A stretch of 64,000 nucleotides of DNA from Aporrectodea caliginosa (Eukaryota > Annelida > Clitellata > Crassiclitellata > Lumbricidae): assembly GCA_020284085.1 (NCBI GenBank), contig JACEVL010000019.1, positions 2,977,498 to 3,041,497 of the forward strand, written 5' to 3'. Positions within the stretch are counted from its first letter, which is position 1, and every line of letters starts with the position of its first letter. The notes under the pieces were generated by a model. It was not told where the DNA came from. It did not search any database and worked only from the letters and a program-made list of their open reading frames with translations. Both the position numbers and the translations under genes were made by a program. Below, in pieces: positions 1 to 10,193 of the stretch.

Positions 1-104
1 AATTTTTTTGACGATAAAGGTTCTTTGATTGCCATAATAGGCTCTTTTTCTCCATTTTTAATTTTTCAATCTTCGACACTCAAAAACCATTCATTCAGTT
101 TTTG

Positions 105-681
105 TAGCCATGGGCAAAAGTTAACTAAAATTTGAAAACTTGTACTTAAACTAACTTTTTTAGTTAAGGATAAAGTTTATCTAGAATAAAGTAGTTAAGT
201 TAAAACCATAGTTTAACTAATATTTTTTAGTTATTAACTAAAAAGTTTAACTAACAAAATCAGCAACTAAGCAACTATCTTCCGCAATGATTGTCATGAG
301 TACGGATTTATTAGTTATTACTCAAGTCAAGTGAACTGAACTGCATTGCATGATGCATCATCGTTTGCATTAGCAACTTTCTTTATTATTTCCTGGTAGA
401 ACTGTAGTGGGACTATTACACATTATAATATACAGTCACAGTCATAGTTTGAAAGTGAAATTGTCACTGACGCTCTGAATTATTACAGTTCACTTAACCT
501 CTGTCATCGTGTAAATGTTAGTGAAAAAGTTTGTTAAAATGTTGGAAAAAGTTTATCTAACTATTTTTAGTTTAGTTAACTTATTTACAAAATCAGTTGC
601 CAACTTTAATTAAACTATTTTATTTTAGTTGAGAAATAGTTATTGTTTAACTCTAAAAAATTAGTTTAGTGCCTATCACTG
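105..681. mobile_element. AT-rich stretch, possible hAT-like MITE
   Basis: Very AT-rich sequence dominated by the words TTTAGTTAAC and GTTAACTAAA in both orientations. The left edge (TAGCCATGGGCAAAAG) and the reverse complement of the right edge (CAGTGATAGGCACTAA) are loosely alike and resemble hAT-type ends, but I see no convincing target-site duplication. No coding potential. This could equally be a decayed palindromic repeat. Confidence 0.3.
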
Positions 682-1149
682 CATTTAGGCTCTTTTATAG
701 CTGCTTTCTCCTCAATCTTTTTTTACAATATTTACAGAGCATTACATGAATCTCTGTAACTTGACATAAAACTGTATCAATAATTATATTTGCAAGCGAT
801 GTTTAAATTCCCATTTCTTCGATTATGAAGGCTACCACGTTGTTCAATTATATAGCACCAGTTGGCAACGTTTTAGAGGTAAGAATATCAGTCCGTAAGA
901 TAGAGACAGCAATTGGCGGATAAAAAATTAGGAAAAGCTATGTTTTACATTGAGAGCGAAATGACATAAGCCACTGAGCAGAGCGCACAGGCACTGGACA
1001 GAGCTATTGAGCAGAACGGATAGATACAGGGACGAGAGATCTTGAGCAGAACGGACAAAATTTGCTCGTTCCAGCAACTGAAAGATACTGGGATGATTGG
1101 TAAGACGTTCGCCTTCTAACGCAGAGAGCACGGGTTCGAGCGTACTACA
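682..1149. other. no gene seen
   Basis: Unique-looking AT-rich sequence. The only longer open frame, on the minus strand at 928-1152, has no recognisable domain. I see no repeat ends or promoter that I can defend. Confidence 0.4.
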
Positions 1150-1378
1150 CACTGCGCTCTGCTACGGCCCACTCTAGGTGCTTTGCCCGTGTTGGCCAAT
1201 CAGCTTGGAACTCTCTTCTCCAGTCTCTTCGCCTTGAGTTACTAGCTCTCTCACCTTTCCAGTTCCGTAGACGTCTTAAGACTTTCTTGTACCCTGACGC
1301 AGGCACTGAAGCAGGTCGAGAGCGCTGCTAATTTTTGAGCAGCGCTATATAAATGTTCGATTACAATTACAATTACAC
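1150..1378 (+). mobile_element. 3' end of a CR1/L2-like LINE
   Basis: The frame reads as the last residues of a non-LTR reverse transcriptase protein (ARVGQSAWNSLLQSL, then FQFRRRLKTFLY), matching the W-N-S-L-P...F(K)xxLKT(H/F)LF signature of CR1/L2-type C-termini. It is followed by GAGCAGCGCTATATAAATG and ATTACA repeats, the tail seen on other LINE ends in this window. Heavily 5'-truncated and dead. Confidence 0.7.
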
Positions 1379-1849
1379 AGAGGCGGTATCCGTTTAAGGA
1401 CCTTGTTCAAATCCTTCACAACCAACTATGCTCAGCACCATCGATGTTCTTTCCGATGGTCATGTGTGCACTTCTGAACTTTGAAAGAAGGGCATAGTAA
1501 AATACGACTAATCATTTTTCTTGTGACACAGCGTCGCTAAAAGCAACTAGCAGTTAATCATGATCATGACAGATCATTAGTTTCAAACAAGTTATCGTAC
1601 AGATGACGGTTTAAGGCTCATAAATTAAACAGATAATTTTTCTTACAAAGGTTTGCTATTAAATCGTTTCCTGAGCAATCTCCATGTCCTGAAGGATCGC
1701 TGTCGGAAAACACTTCGCATAAATTTAAATCGAGTCTTTCTTACGTTCTAAATAACCGGTCAAAAGTTCACAGTAAGAACTCTTACGATGACTATATTAC
1801 ACATTTAAATAATGAATAACAATGAGACTAAGAATAATGAGAATGAGAA
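1379..1849. other. no gene seen
   Basis: Mixed unique sequence between a LINE tail and a microsatellite. I find no coding frame, RNA gene or repeat boundary here. Confidence 0.4.
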
Positions 1850-1960
<111 letters not shown>

Positions 1961-2043
1961 CCTGACTGTAAAGAAGCTGACTTAAAGAAGCTTACATGTA
2001 CATTATATAGACCAAATCACTTACCTCTACCTTATGCAAGGTA

Positions 2044-2847
2044 ATGGAATCAATGGTTAATAAACGTCTTCAATGGTTTTTGGAAAAAAATAATCTAATT
2101 TCAAAAAATCAATCTGGCTTTCGAAAATATAAAAGTACAATGGATCAAATTCTTAAACTTCAGGATACTATTCTTAAAAAACTTAAAAACAAAGAACATG
2201 TTCTAGCCATTTTTTTATTGATTTTGAAAGAGCTTATGTTGCATGTTCCTACCCTTTTAAACAAATTTCAGAAATTGGGAATAGTCGGTAATACTTATAA
2301 CTGGGTTGAAAGCTTTCTGTCTAATAGAACGTTTCAAGTTAAGGTGGGGGCAGAACTTTCTGATAAATTTATACAACAGAATGGTACTCCGCAAGGTTCA
2401 ATAATTTCTCCTATTTTATTCCTAATAATGATAAATGACATTCCCACTGGTGTGGATGGTGTAGAAATGTCCCTTTTTGCTGATGATAGTGCTATTTACC
2501 TAGAACATAGAAATATTAAAACCTTAGAAAATAAAATTCAAGTATCGATCAATTTAATACAAAATTGGTGTAATAAAAATGGTTTCAAAATATCTATTAA
2601 TAAAACGACTGGAGTCCTCTTTTCCAAAAGAAATAATTTATCAAGGATTACTATAAAGATTGATCAAAAACAAATTAAGATAGAAAATAAAGCAAAATTT
2701 TTGGGTGTAATTTTTGATAGTAAAATGAGCTGGAAGCCACACATTGATTATATTATTGAAAAATGTAAAACGAGGTTAAACCTTTTAAGAGCAATAAGTG
2801 GCTATGGCTGGGGAGCTTGTAAAAAAAACACTTCTCACCATATATAG
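2044..2847 (+). pseudogene. reverse transcriptase, N-terminal part (broken)
   Basis: A 267-codon frame of the LINE reverse transcriptase. Seen: SGFRKYKSTMDQILKL (RT2 region), GTPQGSIISPILFLIMIND (palm motif 4/B) and SLFADDSAIYL (the catalytic F-A-D-D), then FLGVIFDSKMSWKPHI (motif 7). The palm A aspartate is lost in this frame: the expected IDFERAY-like peptide is readable only in another frame across a T-run near 2207-2220, so two nearly compensating frameshifts sit there. The frame upstream of the ATG stays open for about 10 codons with RT-like residues (LTSTLCKV), so the ATG is not the natural start. The frame is lost again in an A-run near 2821-2830 and continues in the next entry. Confidence 0.85.
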
Positions 2848-4147
2848 AGCACTAATCAGGTCTATTTTTGATTATGGTGATGTTGCCTATTCTTCAGCCT
2901 GCAAGTCTTACCTGGGTAAACTAACATGTATTCAAACTGAGGCTCTTAGATTATGTTGTGGAGTTCCAAAGGGTACTGCAGCATCAGCACTTCATAATGA
3001 ATGTGGAGAATTACCACTTCATTTAAGGCGACTCCAAAATTCAATAAAATTTGGAGCTAAAATTGTGGGTAGTAAATTTCACCCTTTTACTAGAGTTATG
3101 GAAAACCACTGGACAAATGTTTTTAGGACATCTGACAGTAGGGAACATTCAATCTATACTCGTACCTTTGACTTCCTTTCTTCACTTAGTACATCTTTCA
3201 TTAGCCCCTCCTTCCCTACTTCTCCTCCTTGGTACAACAACAAAATAGAAGTTGACTTAACTCTGAAGAAATGTGTACATAAGAAAAACGATCAACCTGA
3301 ATTTCTAAAACAATATGCTCTAGAATTAATTTCGAAATATGACTCTTATGTGCATATCTATACTGATGGGTCAAAAGTAGATGATCTTGTTGCTGCTGCT
3401 TTCACAGTACCTAGTTTAAATGTAGATAAGAAATTTAGATTGTGTAATAATTCCAGTGTTTATGCAGCTGAATTAACTGCAATTATTGAAACTGTTTTAT
3501 GGATATTAAACAACGAGTGTTACAATTATTGTAAATTTGCGATTTTCTCTGATTCATTGAGTGCTCTTACATCAATTAAGAGATCTTACTGTCAATCTAG
3601 ACCTACTTTATTAAATGATTTACTATATCACATTCGCAAACAGAATTCTAATCAAATAAGATTTATTTGGATCCCAAGTCACATTGATCTGGCAGGCAAT
3701 GATAGAGCAGATACTTTGGCTAAAGAAGGTCTAACTATTGATCACATAAATTCTACTAATTATCTTGAACTTCAGGAAATTTTTACTTTAATAAAACTTT
3801 ACATAGTAAATAAATGGCAACTAGAATATAGTAATGATAATAAAGGTCATTTTTATAAATCTATTTGTCCAATTGTTACTACAGATATAAAATATTTAGA
3901 ACCTTATAGGCATAAGGAAGTCAAAATTTCTAGATTGCGTTTAGGAGTGGCCAATACTAATCAAAGACTATTCGTTATAAAAAGGCATGCTAACGGTCTG
4001 TGTGATACTTGTAATGTCAGGGAGACAATTCATCATCTCTTGATTGAATGTAAAAAAGAAGATATTTCAGAGGTTTTAAGAAATAAATGTCAATTATATA
4101 AACATGAAATTTCCATTAAAACCCTTTTGACAGTAAATTTATTTTAG
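2798..4147 (+). pseudogene. reverse transcriptase C-terminus plus RNase H
   Basis: A 449-codon frame continuing the LINE protein after a frameshift. It begins with the end of the RT/thumb (YRALIRSIFDYG, LHNECGELPLHLRR). Then comes an RNase H domain with HIYTDGSK (first Asp), VYAAELTAI (Glu), FSDSLSALTSIK (Asp) and WIPSHIDLAGNDRADTLAK (His and last Asp), so all four acidic or His positions are kept. The C-terminus has LCDTCNVRETIHHLLIEC, a CX2CX7HX4C knuckle typical of I-superfamily elements. It ends at the TAG at 4145-4147. The intact RNase H suggests fairly recent loss of function, caused mainly by homopolymer frameshifts upstream. Confidence 0.88.
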
Positions 4148-4629
4148 AATGAAGTGTATAGGTTAGTTAAGATAATTAATAAAGGTAAAATTTTGTAAAT
4201 GGATAGTTTAGGTTTCTTTATGTGAATGGTTTTGTATCTTACTCAAATCTGTAAATATTTGATTGGTCTTTTACTAATACATTGTTATTATGCAATTATA
4301 TACTGTGTTGCAATGTAAAAGAGTACTTTTAAAAATTATAATACATGTATGCTTTGTTGGTTAATGGAATTTTTATTATGTATGTTAGATTCATGAACAG
4401 TTTAAAAGAATACGCCTACTTTAAACAATTATAATACATGTATACTTCTTTGGTTAATGAACATTTTTATTATAGTGTTTTTGTAAGATACATGAACAGT
4501 TTAAAAGAATACCTTAATCAATTATAATACATGTATGCTTTGTTAGTTAATGAAATTTGTCAGTACATAATAATCATAGATAGTATGAGATGAACTACTT
4601 TATGTTGCAAAAATATTGAATATTAGTGA

Positions 4630-4768
4630 AATTGTAAAGCTTCGTCTGACACCTTTAATGGTGTCGTTCGGATGCTATAAGTTTCTGGTTATGATTGTAT
4701 TGTATATTTTCTGCATTGTCGTCAACGGCCTTTGATGTCATAAGACGACGTTAAACTGTGGTTATAAT
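4630..4768 (+). other. LINE 3' tail module
   Basis: The last 140 bp or so of the Nimb-like LINE. It has GACACCTTTAATGGTGTC (a 6-bp stem with a 6-nt loop), then TTCGGATGCTATAAGTTTCTGG, then GTCAACGGCCTTTGATGTC and ATAAGACGACGTTAAAC. Close copies occur at 21170-21310 and 38155-38270. Short segments of it recur as the ends of many small repeats. In LINEs the 3' end is the template feature recognised by the element's own RT, so this is the likely recognition module (inference). Confidence 0.65.
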
Positions 4769-4799
4769 AATAATAATAATCCATCGAAACCGAAGCGTT

Positions 4800-6385
4800 T
4801 AAGCGTTTGACTTATATATTGCATCTGTAAAAAGCATTTTAAAGGTGTTTAAGTTGAGCATTGTGAAATATCCAATGTAGCACTCAATGGCGCTAAATCT
4901 GTTCTATTTATAAGTGATTATATAGTAAATGCAAGCGTGTTAAAATACGTCTGTCTGTCTGACGGTGTCTTTCTGTCCGTCTTATTGTCTGTCTCGCTGC
5001 ATCTGCTCCGCTGACATCCTGCAAGACATCACCGCAATTATAGTTCTGCAATTTCGAGTAGACCAGGACTCATTGGCTTTTAAGGACACTGTGTCATAAA
5101 ACGTATGCATATCGTCGCCCTCCTGCTTTATCGAGGACTGGGACTGGCACTGCCAGAGTACGGACAGTGGCTGAGTTTATTTTAGGAATGAAATACCATC
5201 TGTTTTAAATAGCGTATACCCTCTGTAGCCCTTTCCCATACTTGGAAGTGTGCGGATGTTGTCTTCCTGGCTCGGTCTAATGGTTTCATATATTTGTGAA
5301 TGCGATTCTTTTGGGGTTGATTCTTTCGGCTTTAGAAGGATAAAAGTTGCCCGTCTGGAATTAGATTTGATGTCAGTTTTTGGTGCTATAAAGTGTCATG
5401 TGGCCGATTGGTTAGAAAGCTATCTTTAGACACCTTTAAAATACTATCAACTGTTGCTATAGATAATGTGAATTTATGGTCGCATATAATATCAGCCAAA
5501 TTGCTTTCTTGTAGACAGATGTAAAATACAGTGTCATTCATCATTAATGGGTATCACGTTCATTTACAATTTTGAACGCTCCATAAGTTTGGAATATGTC
5601 TAATTAGTACTGTTGATATAATTATTTTCGCAATAATTTCATTATTGTTTTTTTATTAACAATCAAAAGTAATGTTTATAATAGTGTCTCTGCGATCAAA
5701 AGTTGATCGTAACTCTTCAATGTAAACAATGTCGTCAATTCTAAAACTATTATATATAAAAAATATACCTTTGCTCGTAATCGGACTTGGGTTTGTTTCC
5801 CTGCTAAATCACTAAGCAGGTTACCACCTGAGCTAATCAGGACGTTTAAAAAGTTATTCTTTAACGACACTGTGTCATAAGAAAGATGATTAGCTTTGTC
5901 TTCCTTCTTTCTCCAGGCTTGGCACTGAAACTACCTGTCAGCGACAGGATTATTAACTTTCTAATTAACTCTGTGCTTTTATCAAAGTGGTGTCTACCTT
6001 GCGTTTTTAAGTATCTGTCTTTTTTCAATTCTGTCTCACTGAATAAGAGCAAATAGCTGCCTATATTCATATAACATCTGTTGACTTTGTTTTGCAGGTG
6101 TCCTAAGATTACGTTATTTTAAGGTCAGAAATTTAGGTAAGATATATATCGTTTTTTACAGGATTTGAAAGTAAAAATGTTTTTCGGTGACGACTTCAAG
6201 ATATAGAGTAAACAACTTTAAAATGACTGCAGTGCATGCCAATTGTATGGTCGCGACCCTGCTAATTGTTCGTAGAATAATCTGGTGAAATCATTCACCA
6301 TGGGCACCGCTACCCCATTGAATGGGTGCCACGCATTTTAAAGCCCCTATGGACAGATCGTTCTATATAGCAGAGTTTGTCTATA
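4800..6385. repeat. segmental duplication, copy 1
   Basis: Aligns by eye with 7835-10027: shared runs include GTGAAATATCCAATGTAGCA (4863 and 7891), CCTGCTAAATCAC (5800 and 8364) and GGTGAAATCATTCACC (6284 and 9928). Part of it (5160-5600) has a third copy at 13850-14500. Compared with copy 2 this copy lacks the LINE found at 8879-9843 and the short SINE at 8628-8709, so it supplies the empty sites for both. It includes a tRNA-like head on the minus strand (5765-5845). No host gene seen. Confidence 0.75.
5765..5845 (-). other. tRNA-like SINE head (copy 1)
   Basis: On the minus strand it reads like the acceptor side of a tRNA with an A-box-like TTAGCTCAGGTGGTAACC and a degenerate B box. The better-preserved paralogue at 8325-8402 has GGTTCGATTC. 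Not a functional tRNA: no full cloverleaf or acceptor stem is recognisable. Confidence 0.45.
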
Positions 6386-7755
6386 AACCTTACTATGACG
6401 ATGGCCGCTCTACAGCCTCCACCTCTCCATCTCAGACGATTATCTCAACTTTATACAGGCTAAGATTGATTCTACTCGCAAATCCACGGAAAACTCCCCT
6501 CCTCCTGTCTTCTCCTCCACTGCAGCTGTTCTCTCTTCGTGGAAGCGTCTTCAACCTGATGCCATCCGTCAACTTATTATAGACTCTTTTTCGAAGTCAT
6601 GTGAACTTGACTTACTTCCTTCGTTCTTAGTTGAGGAATTTATAGATGAACTTGTTCCGTTTTTGTAATACTATGTAACTCATCACTGGCCCAGGGCTAC
6701 GTACCTGCATTGCATAAAAGGGCTGTGGTTTTTCTCTTCCATCTTCCACTCTGGCTCCCCTTCAAATCACGGCCTTATCTCAAAGTTATCTTTTCTCTCG
6801 AAGCTTCTTGAGAAATGTGTGTCTGTGCAACTGGTCCACTTGACCTACACCCTCTAATGCCTCCTCTTCAATCTGGATTTAGGAAATTTCACTAGACGGA
6901 ATCTCTTATGGTGAGTCTTCTGGATGATGTATTTCATGCCGTTGATCGTGGCCATGTCACTCTACTTTCCCTCTATGACATTAGTGCCGCTTTCGACACT
7001 GTCGATCACACCATACTTCTTGACCGGCTCTCTAACTCATTTGGGATTACTGATTCTGCTCTTCTCTGGTTCCGCTCATTTCTTCCTGATCGTTCTGTCT
7101 CAGCAGTTTTTGGTCTCACCCGCTCTGCTTGGGTCCCCCTCTCTTACGGCTTGCCTCGGGGCTCGGTTCTTGCTCCCCTTCTGTTTGTCCTGTATACTTC
7201 GAATCTGGCGGGGATCCTTTGTCCACTGGGTGTCCTATCCCACCAATATGCTGATTACACGCAGGACCTGCAGACACAGCTGCTGTTATGGTTGAACGTA
7301 TTCTAGATGCTTCAGCTGCTCTTGACCGATGGTTTCCCTCAAATCGCCTTCGTCTTAACCAAGACAAGACTCAGTAGGCCTACATATGGCTCGGTGGTCG
7401 TGCCCAGCTTACCAAGATAGATGCTGACTCCCTTCGTCTTCGGTTTCCAAATATGCACTTCTCTTCCTCTGTCCGTGATCTTGGATTCATCCTCGATCCT
7501 GTCCTCTCTCTCTGTCTGATCACGTCAATAGTGTCTCTCGTTCCTGCTTCTACTACCCAGTCTAGGAGTGTCGCCATTGTTGGTGTTAATAGCTGGAACC
7601 GGTTACCTCAGACCCTCCTTTTCTCTATTTCTTTTGACCAATTCGGCAAGCGCCTGAAAACCTCTCTCTTTACCAGTGACGACACTGGCCCGGGTCGGGA
7701 GCGCCTCTGATTCTGAGTGGTGCTATATAAAAGCTCGATTACGATTACGATGATA
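6386..7755 (+). mobile_element. CR1/L2-like LINE, degraded
   Basis: A decayed non-LTR retrotransposon inserted at the end of segmental copy 1. It has RT palm A (LYDISAAFDTVDHTILLDRL), motif 4 (LPRGSVLAPLLFVLYTSNL) and a mutated catalytic box (QYADY where YADD is expected). It has an internal deletion after 7530 and then the C-terminal signature (VNSWNRLPQTLL and FGKRLKTSLF). The 3' end is GGGAGCGCCTCTGATTCTG then GTGGTGCTATATAAAAG and ATTACG repeats, the same tail type as SINE family 1. Confidence 0.85.
6908..7306 (+). pseudogene. reverse transcriptase palm fragment
   Basis: The longest open piece (132 codons) of the CR1/L2-like LINE. The first catalytic Asp is present in YDISAAFDTVDH. The second box is QYADYTQ, so the second Asp of YADD is replaced by Tyr, which would abolish polymerase activity. 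Upstream and downstream RT segments are in other frames (6322-6582, 7453-7710). Confidence 0.85.
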
Positions 7756-8099
7756 AAGACTTCAAATAATGCTGTCGCATTACGTTACCCGACAGTAATG
7801 AAGCGAAATGAAAACATTCGTCAAAACTGGTGCGCTTACGCAATATATTGCATCGCTAGAGAGCGTTTTAAAGGTGTTTTAGACGAACACTGTGAAATAT
7901 CCAATGTAGCACTCAATAAAACTACAACTGTTCTATAGGTGATTCTATAGTAAATGTAAGGGTGTTTAAATAAGGATGTCTGATTGACGGTGTCTTTCTG
8001 TCTGTCTCATTGGCTGTGTGACTGCATCTGCGCCGCTTACATCACTGCAATTATTAATAGTTCTGCAATTTCATTTAAGTCAGGACTGGTCGGCTATTG

Positions 8100-8215
8100 T
8101 TGTGGATTAACGACACTGTGTAATAAAAAGGATGAATATAGTCGCCCTCCTCCTTTATCCAGTCTTTGGACTGGCACTTCTAGAGTACGGGCAGTGGCTG
8201 AGTTTAAGTAAGGAC
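8100..8215 (-). repeat. GTTAAAC-tailed short repeat (CAGT-Cys family)
   Basis: One member of a family of at least 15-20 copies in the window. Read towards its GTTAA(AC) end, the consensus is about CTCCGCCACTGCTCGTACTC, TGGCAGTGCCAGTCCCAAGC, CTGGATAAAGGAGGAGGGCG, ACGCTAATGATCTTTGTTAT, GACACAGTGTCGTTAAAC. No coding. The GTTAAAC end is the same as in the Nimb-like LINE and the ultra-short SINE. Confidence 0.6.
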
Positions 8216-8324
8216 GGAAATCCCATCTGTTATAAATAACTTAACCCCCTCCCCCGTAACAACAACGTTTGATTACTTAATTTTTCAATGTCCGAAAGTT
8301 CGAAATTTATAAAACTTTATATTT

Positions 8325-8402
8325 AGAAAAATTGCCTTTCGTATGAATCGAACCTGGGTTTTCCTGCTAAATCACTGAGCAGGCTACCACCTGAGCTAAG
8401 CA
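8325..8402 (-). other. tRNA-like SINE head (copy 2)
   Basis: The minus strand reads CTTAGCTCAGGTGGTAGCC (A box) and, about 33 bp on, CAGGTTCGATTCATAC (B box), the spacing of a pol III internal promoter. It is duplicated with its surroundings at 5765-5845. A tRNA-derived SINE head is more likely than a tRNA gene. Confidence 0.5.
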
Positions 8403-8627
8403 GTACTTTTTTAAAGTCACTGTTTGACGACACTGTGTCATAACAAAGATGATTGACGGCGCCCTCCTTCTTTCTACAGACTTGGCACTGGCACTACCTG
8501 TCCTTGAAAGGATGACTAACAGTCTAACGTTAACTCTGTGCTTGTCTCCAAGTGGTGTCTAGCTTGTAACTTTAACTGCCTTAAGTCTTTATATGCTATT
8601 TATATTCTGTCTCACCAAATAAAGTGC

Positions 8628-8709
8628 TGGATCCACAGTTTAACGGCAGCTTATGACAACATAGGCCGTTGCCGCCGACAAAGATTATTTTTGGCATATT
8701 ACAGCTCTT
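8628..8709 (-). mobile_element. ultra-short SINE-like insertion
   Basis: An 82-bp unit flanked by an 11-bp target-site duplication, AAATAAAGTGC (8617-8627 and 8710-8720). The paralogous region in copy 1 (near 6040) lacks it. In sense (minus) orientation it starts AAGAGCTGTAATATGCC and ends ATAAGCTGCCGTTAAACTG. Other copies: 11985-12074, 14546-14630, 20537-20626, 23131-23212 and a damaged one near 54615-54690. No A or B box and no reading frame. Confidence 0.75.
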
Positions 8710-8878
8710 AAATAAAGTGCTCATAGCTAAATAAAGTGCTCATAGCTGCCATGCTTATTATAGCGTCTGGAGATTTTGTTTTGCAGGTTTTTCAAGAATT
8801 ATGCCATTTTACGGTCAGAAATATCGTTTTTTACCGGATTTGAGCGTAAAAATGTTTTGCGGTGACGACTTCAAGATA

Positions 8879-9843
8879 AGTAAGTAAGTAAGTATATCCT
8901 TTATTGAAAAACCAACTGCTAACCGCATTTTGGTGTACAAAGATCATCAACTATAACAAAAATTAAGTATAAAGTATCCGTGTGACAAATGTTTTACGAG
9001 ATAGAGGGTTTGCCTTAGGTATTATTCTATTGTGGGTTCTGGGGCGTAGCGAGTATGAAACAGTTTTCACGGGAGGCAGTAGTTGATGTACAGTAGTGGC
9101 CATATTATTATGGTCAAGGCTAAAAACACGGTTTTGGTACATACATACATGCATAAGCCTACATAAATGCATACGTACATAGGCTTAAATACATACATAC
9201 ATACATGCATACATATTATGCACATACATACGCATACATACATACATGCATATTATGGACATACATACATACATACATGCATGCATACATACATACATAC
9301 CTACATGGTACATACATACATGCATAAGCCTACATAAATGCATACGTACATAGGCTTAAATACATACATACATACATACATGCATACATATTATGCACAT
9401 ACATACATACATACATACACGCATACGTATTATGCACAATATGGTGTGCGTGTTTGCATGTATGCATGTAGGTATGTATGTATGCATGCATGTATGTATG
9501 TATGTATGTGCATAATATGCATGTATGTATGTATGCGTATGTATGTGCATAATATGTATGCATGTATGTATGTATGTATTTAAGCCTATGTACGTATGCA
9601 TTTATGTAGGCTTATGCATGTATGTATGTACCAAAACCGTGTTTTTAGCCTTGACCATAATAATATGGCCACTACTGTAATACATGTGCAGGGTTGCTGA
9701 TGATGGTAGAAAAGAGGTTAGAGTCTGCTTTTCTGCAAAGTTGCTCGAAACTTTGGTAGGATTCCGGTAGATAACGAGACCGGACCAGTCGCCGTATAGC
9801 TGCCTGAAAACGAGTGCGTCCCTCTACCCCCACAAAACGCCAT
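8879..9843 (-). mobile_element. L2-like LINE 3' fragment, nested
   Basis: A minus-strand LINE fragment with the C-terminal RT peptide in two pieces: AIRRLVRSRYLPESYQSFEQ...SNPAHVLQ (9938-9672 region) and HQLLPPVKTVSYSLRPRTHN...FVTRILYT (down to 8963). The two pieces are continuous in the related LINE at 60465-61809 but are separated here by the MITE at 9091-9677. The 3' end is an AATAAAGGA-type signal followed by (ACTT)n (8880-8894 on the plus strand). Inserted into segmental copy 2; copy 1 shows the empty site. Confidence 0.85.
9091..9677. mobile_element. palindromic Tc1/mariner-type MITE
   Basis: A 587-bp element with near-perfect terminal inverted repeats beginning CAGTAGTGGCCATATTATTA and running for more than 60 bp, flanked by a TA dinucleotide on both sides (9089-9090, 9678-9679). 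TA target duplication plus CAGT ends is the Tc1/mariner pattern. The interior is almost wholly CATA/TATG tetranucleotide, so the whole element can fold as one long hairpin. A block of about 65 bp starting GGTACATACATACATGCATA is directly repeated inside the left half (9128 and 9309). No transposase. The open frames here (Met-His-Thr-Tyr repeats) are translations of the repeat. Confidence 0.88.
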
Positions 9844-10193
9844 ATAGAGTAAACAACTTTAAAATGTTTTCCGTTTCTCACAGTGCATGCTGATCGTACG
9901 GTCTCGACCCAGCTAACGAATTGATCGGGTGAAATCATTCACCGTGGGCACCGTTGAATGGGTGCCACGCCTGTTAAATCCCTTTTGGACAGATCGTTTT
10001 ATAACAGAGCTTTGTCTATAGGCCTTATATAATCGAAATTCTAGGGATGCCAAGGTTGTTGACTATACGACCTCACTCTGGAGTTTAGAGAGCCCATTGC
10101 AACAGGATTGTATTTATGCATATTCCGATGTTTAGCGATATCTGATGGCTACAAAGGTCGTTGAAGTCTTTAAAGTTTTTGATGTATTTTAAT

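Larger units (their letters stand above)
1985..4782 (+). mobile_element. I/Nimb-like LINE, 5'-truncated
   Basis: A non-LTR retrotransposon copy. It has most of the reverse transcriptase, an RNase H domain, a C-terminal CX2CX7HX4C knuckle, a 3' UTR of about 620 bp and a TAATAA tail at 4768-4782. The endonuclease and first ORF are missing, so it is 5'-truncated next to the GAT repeat. RNase H after the RT is known from the I superfamily (I, Nimb, Ingi and LOA clades); Nimb is my best guess. The 3' UTR carries a hairpin (GACACC...GGTGTC near 4650) and ends CGTCAACGGCC...ATAAGACGACGTTAAAC. Related 3' ends lie at 20660-21330, 38085-38275, 53105-53165 and, antisense, 56080-57170. Confidence 0.85.
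7835..10027. repeat. segmental duplication, copy 2, with nested insertions
   Basis: Paralogue of 4800-6385. It has gained a short SINE (8628-8709) and a minus-strand LINE (8879-9843), the latter carrying a TA-flanked MITE (9091-9677). The uninterrupted order in copy 1 (CTTCAAGATATAGAGTAAAC at 6203) shows exactly where the LINE went in. Confidence 0.75.
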
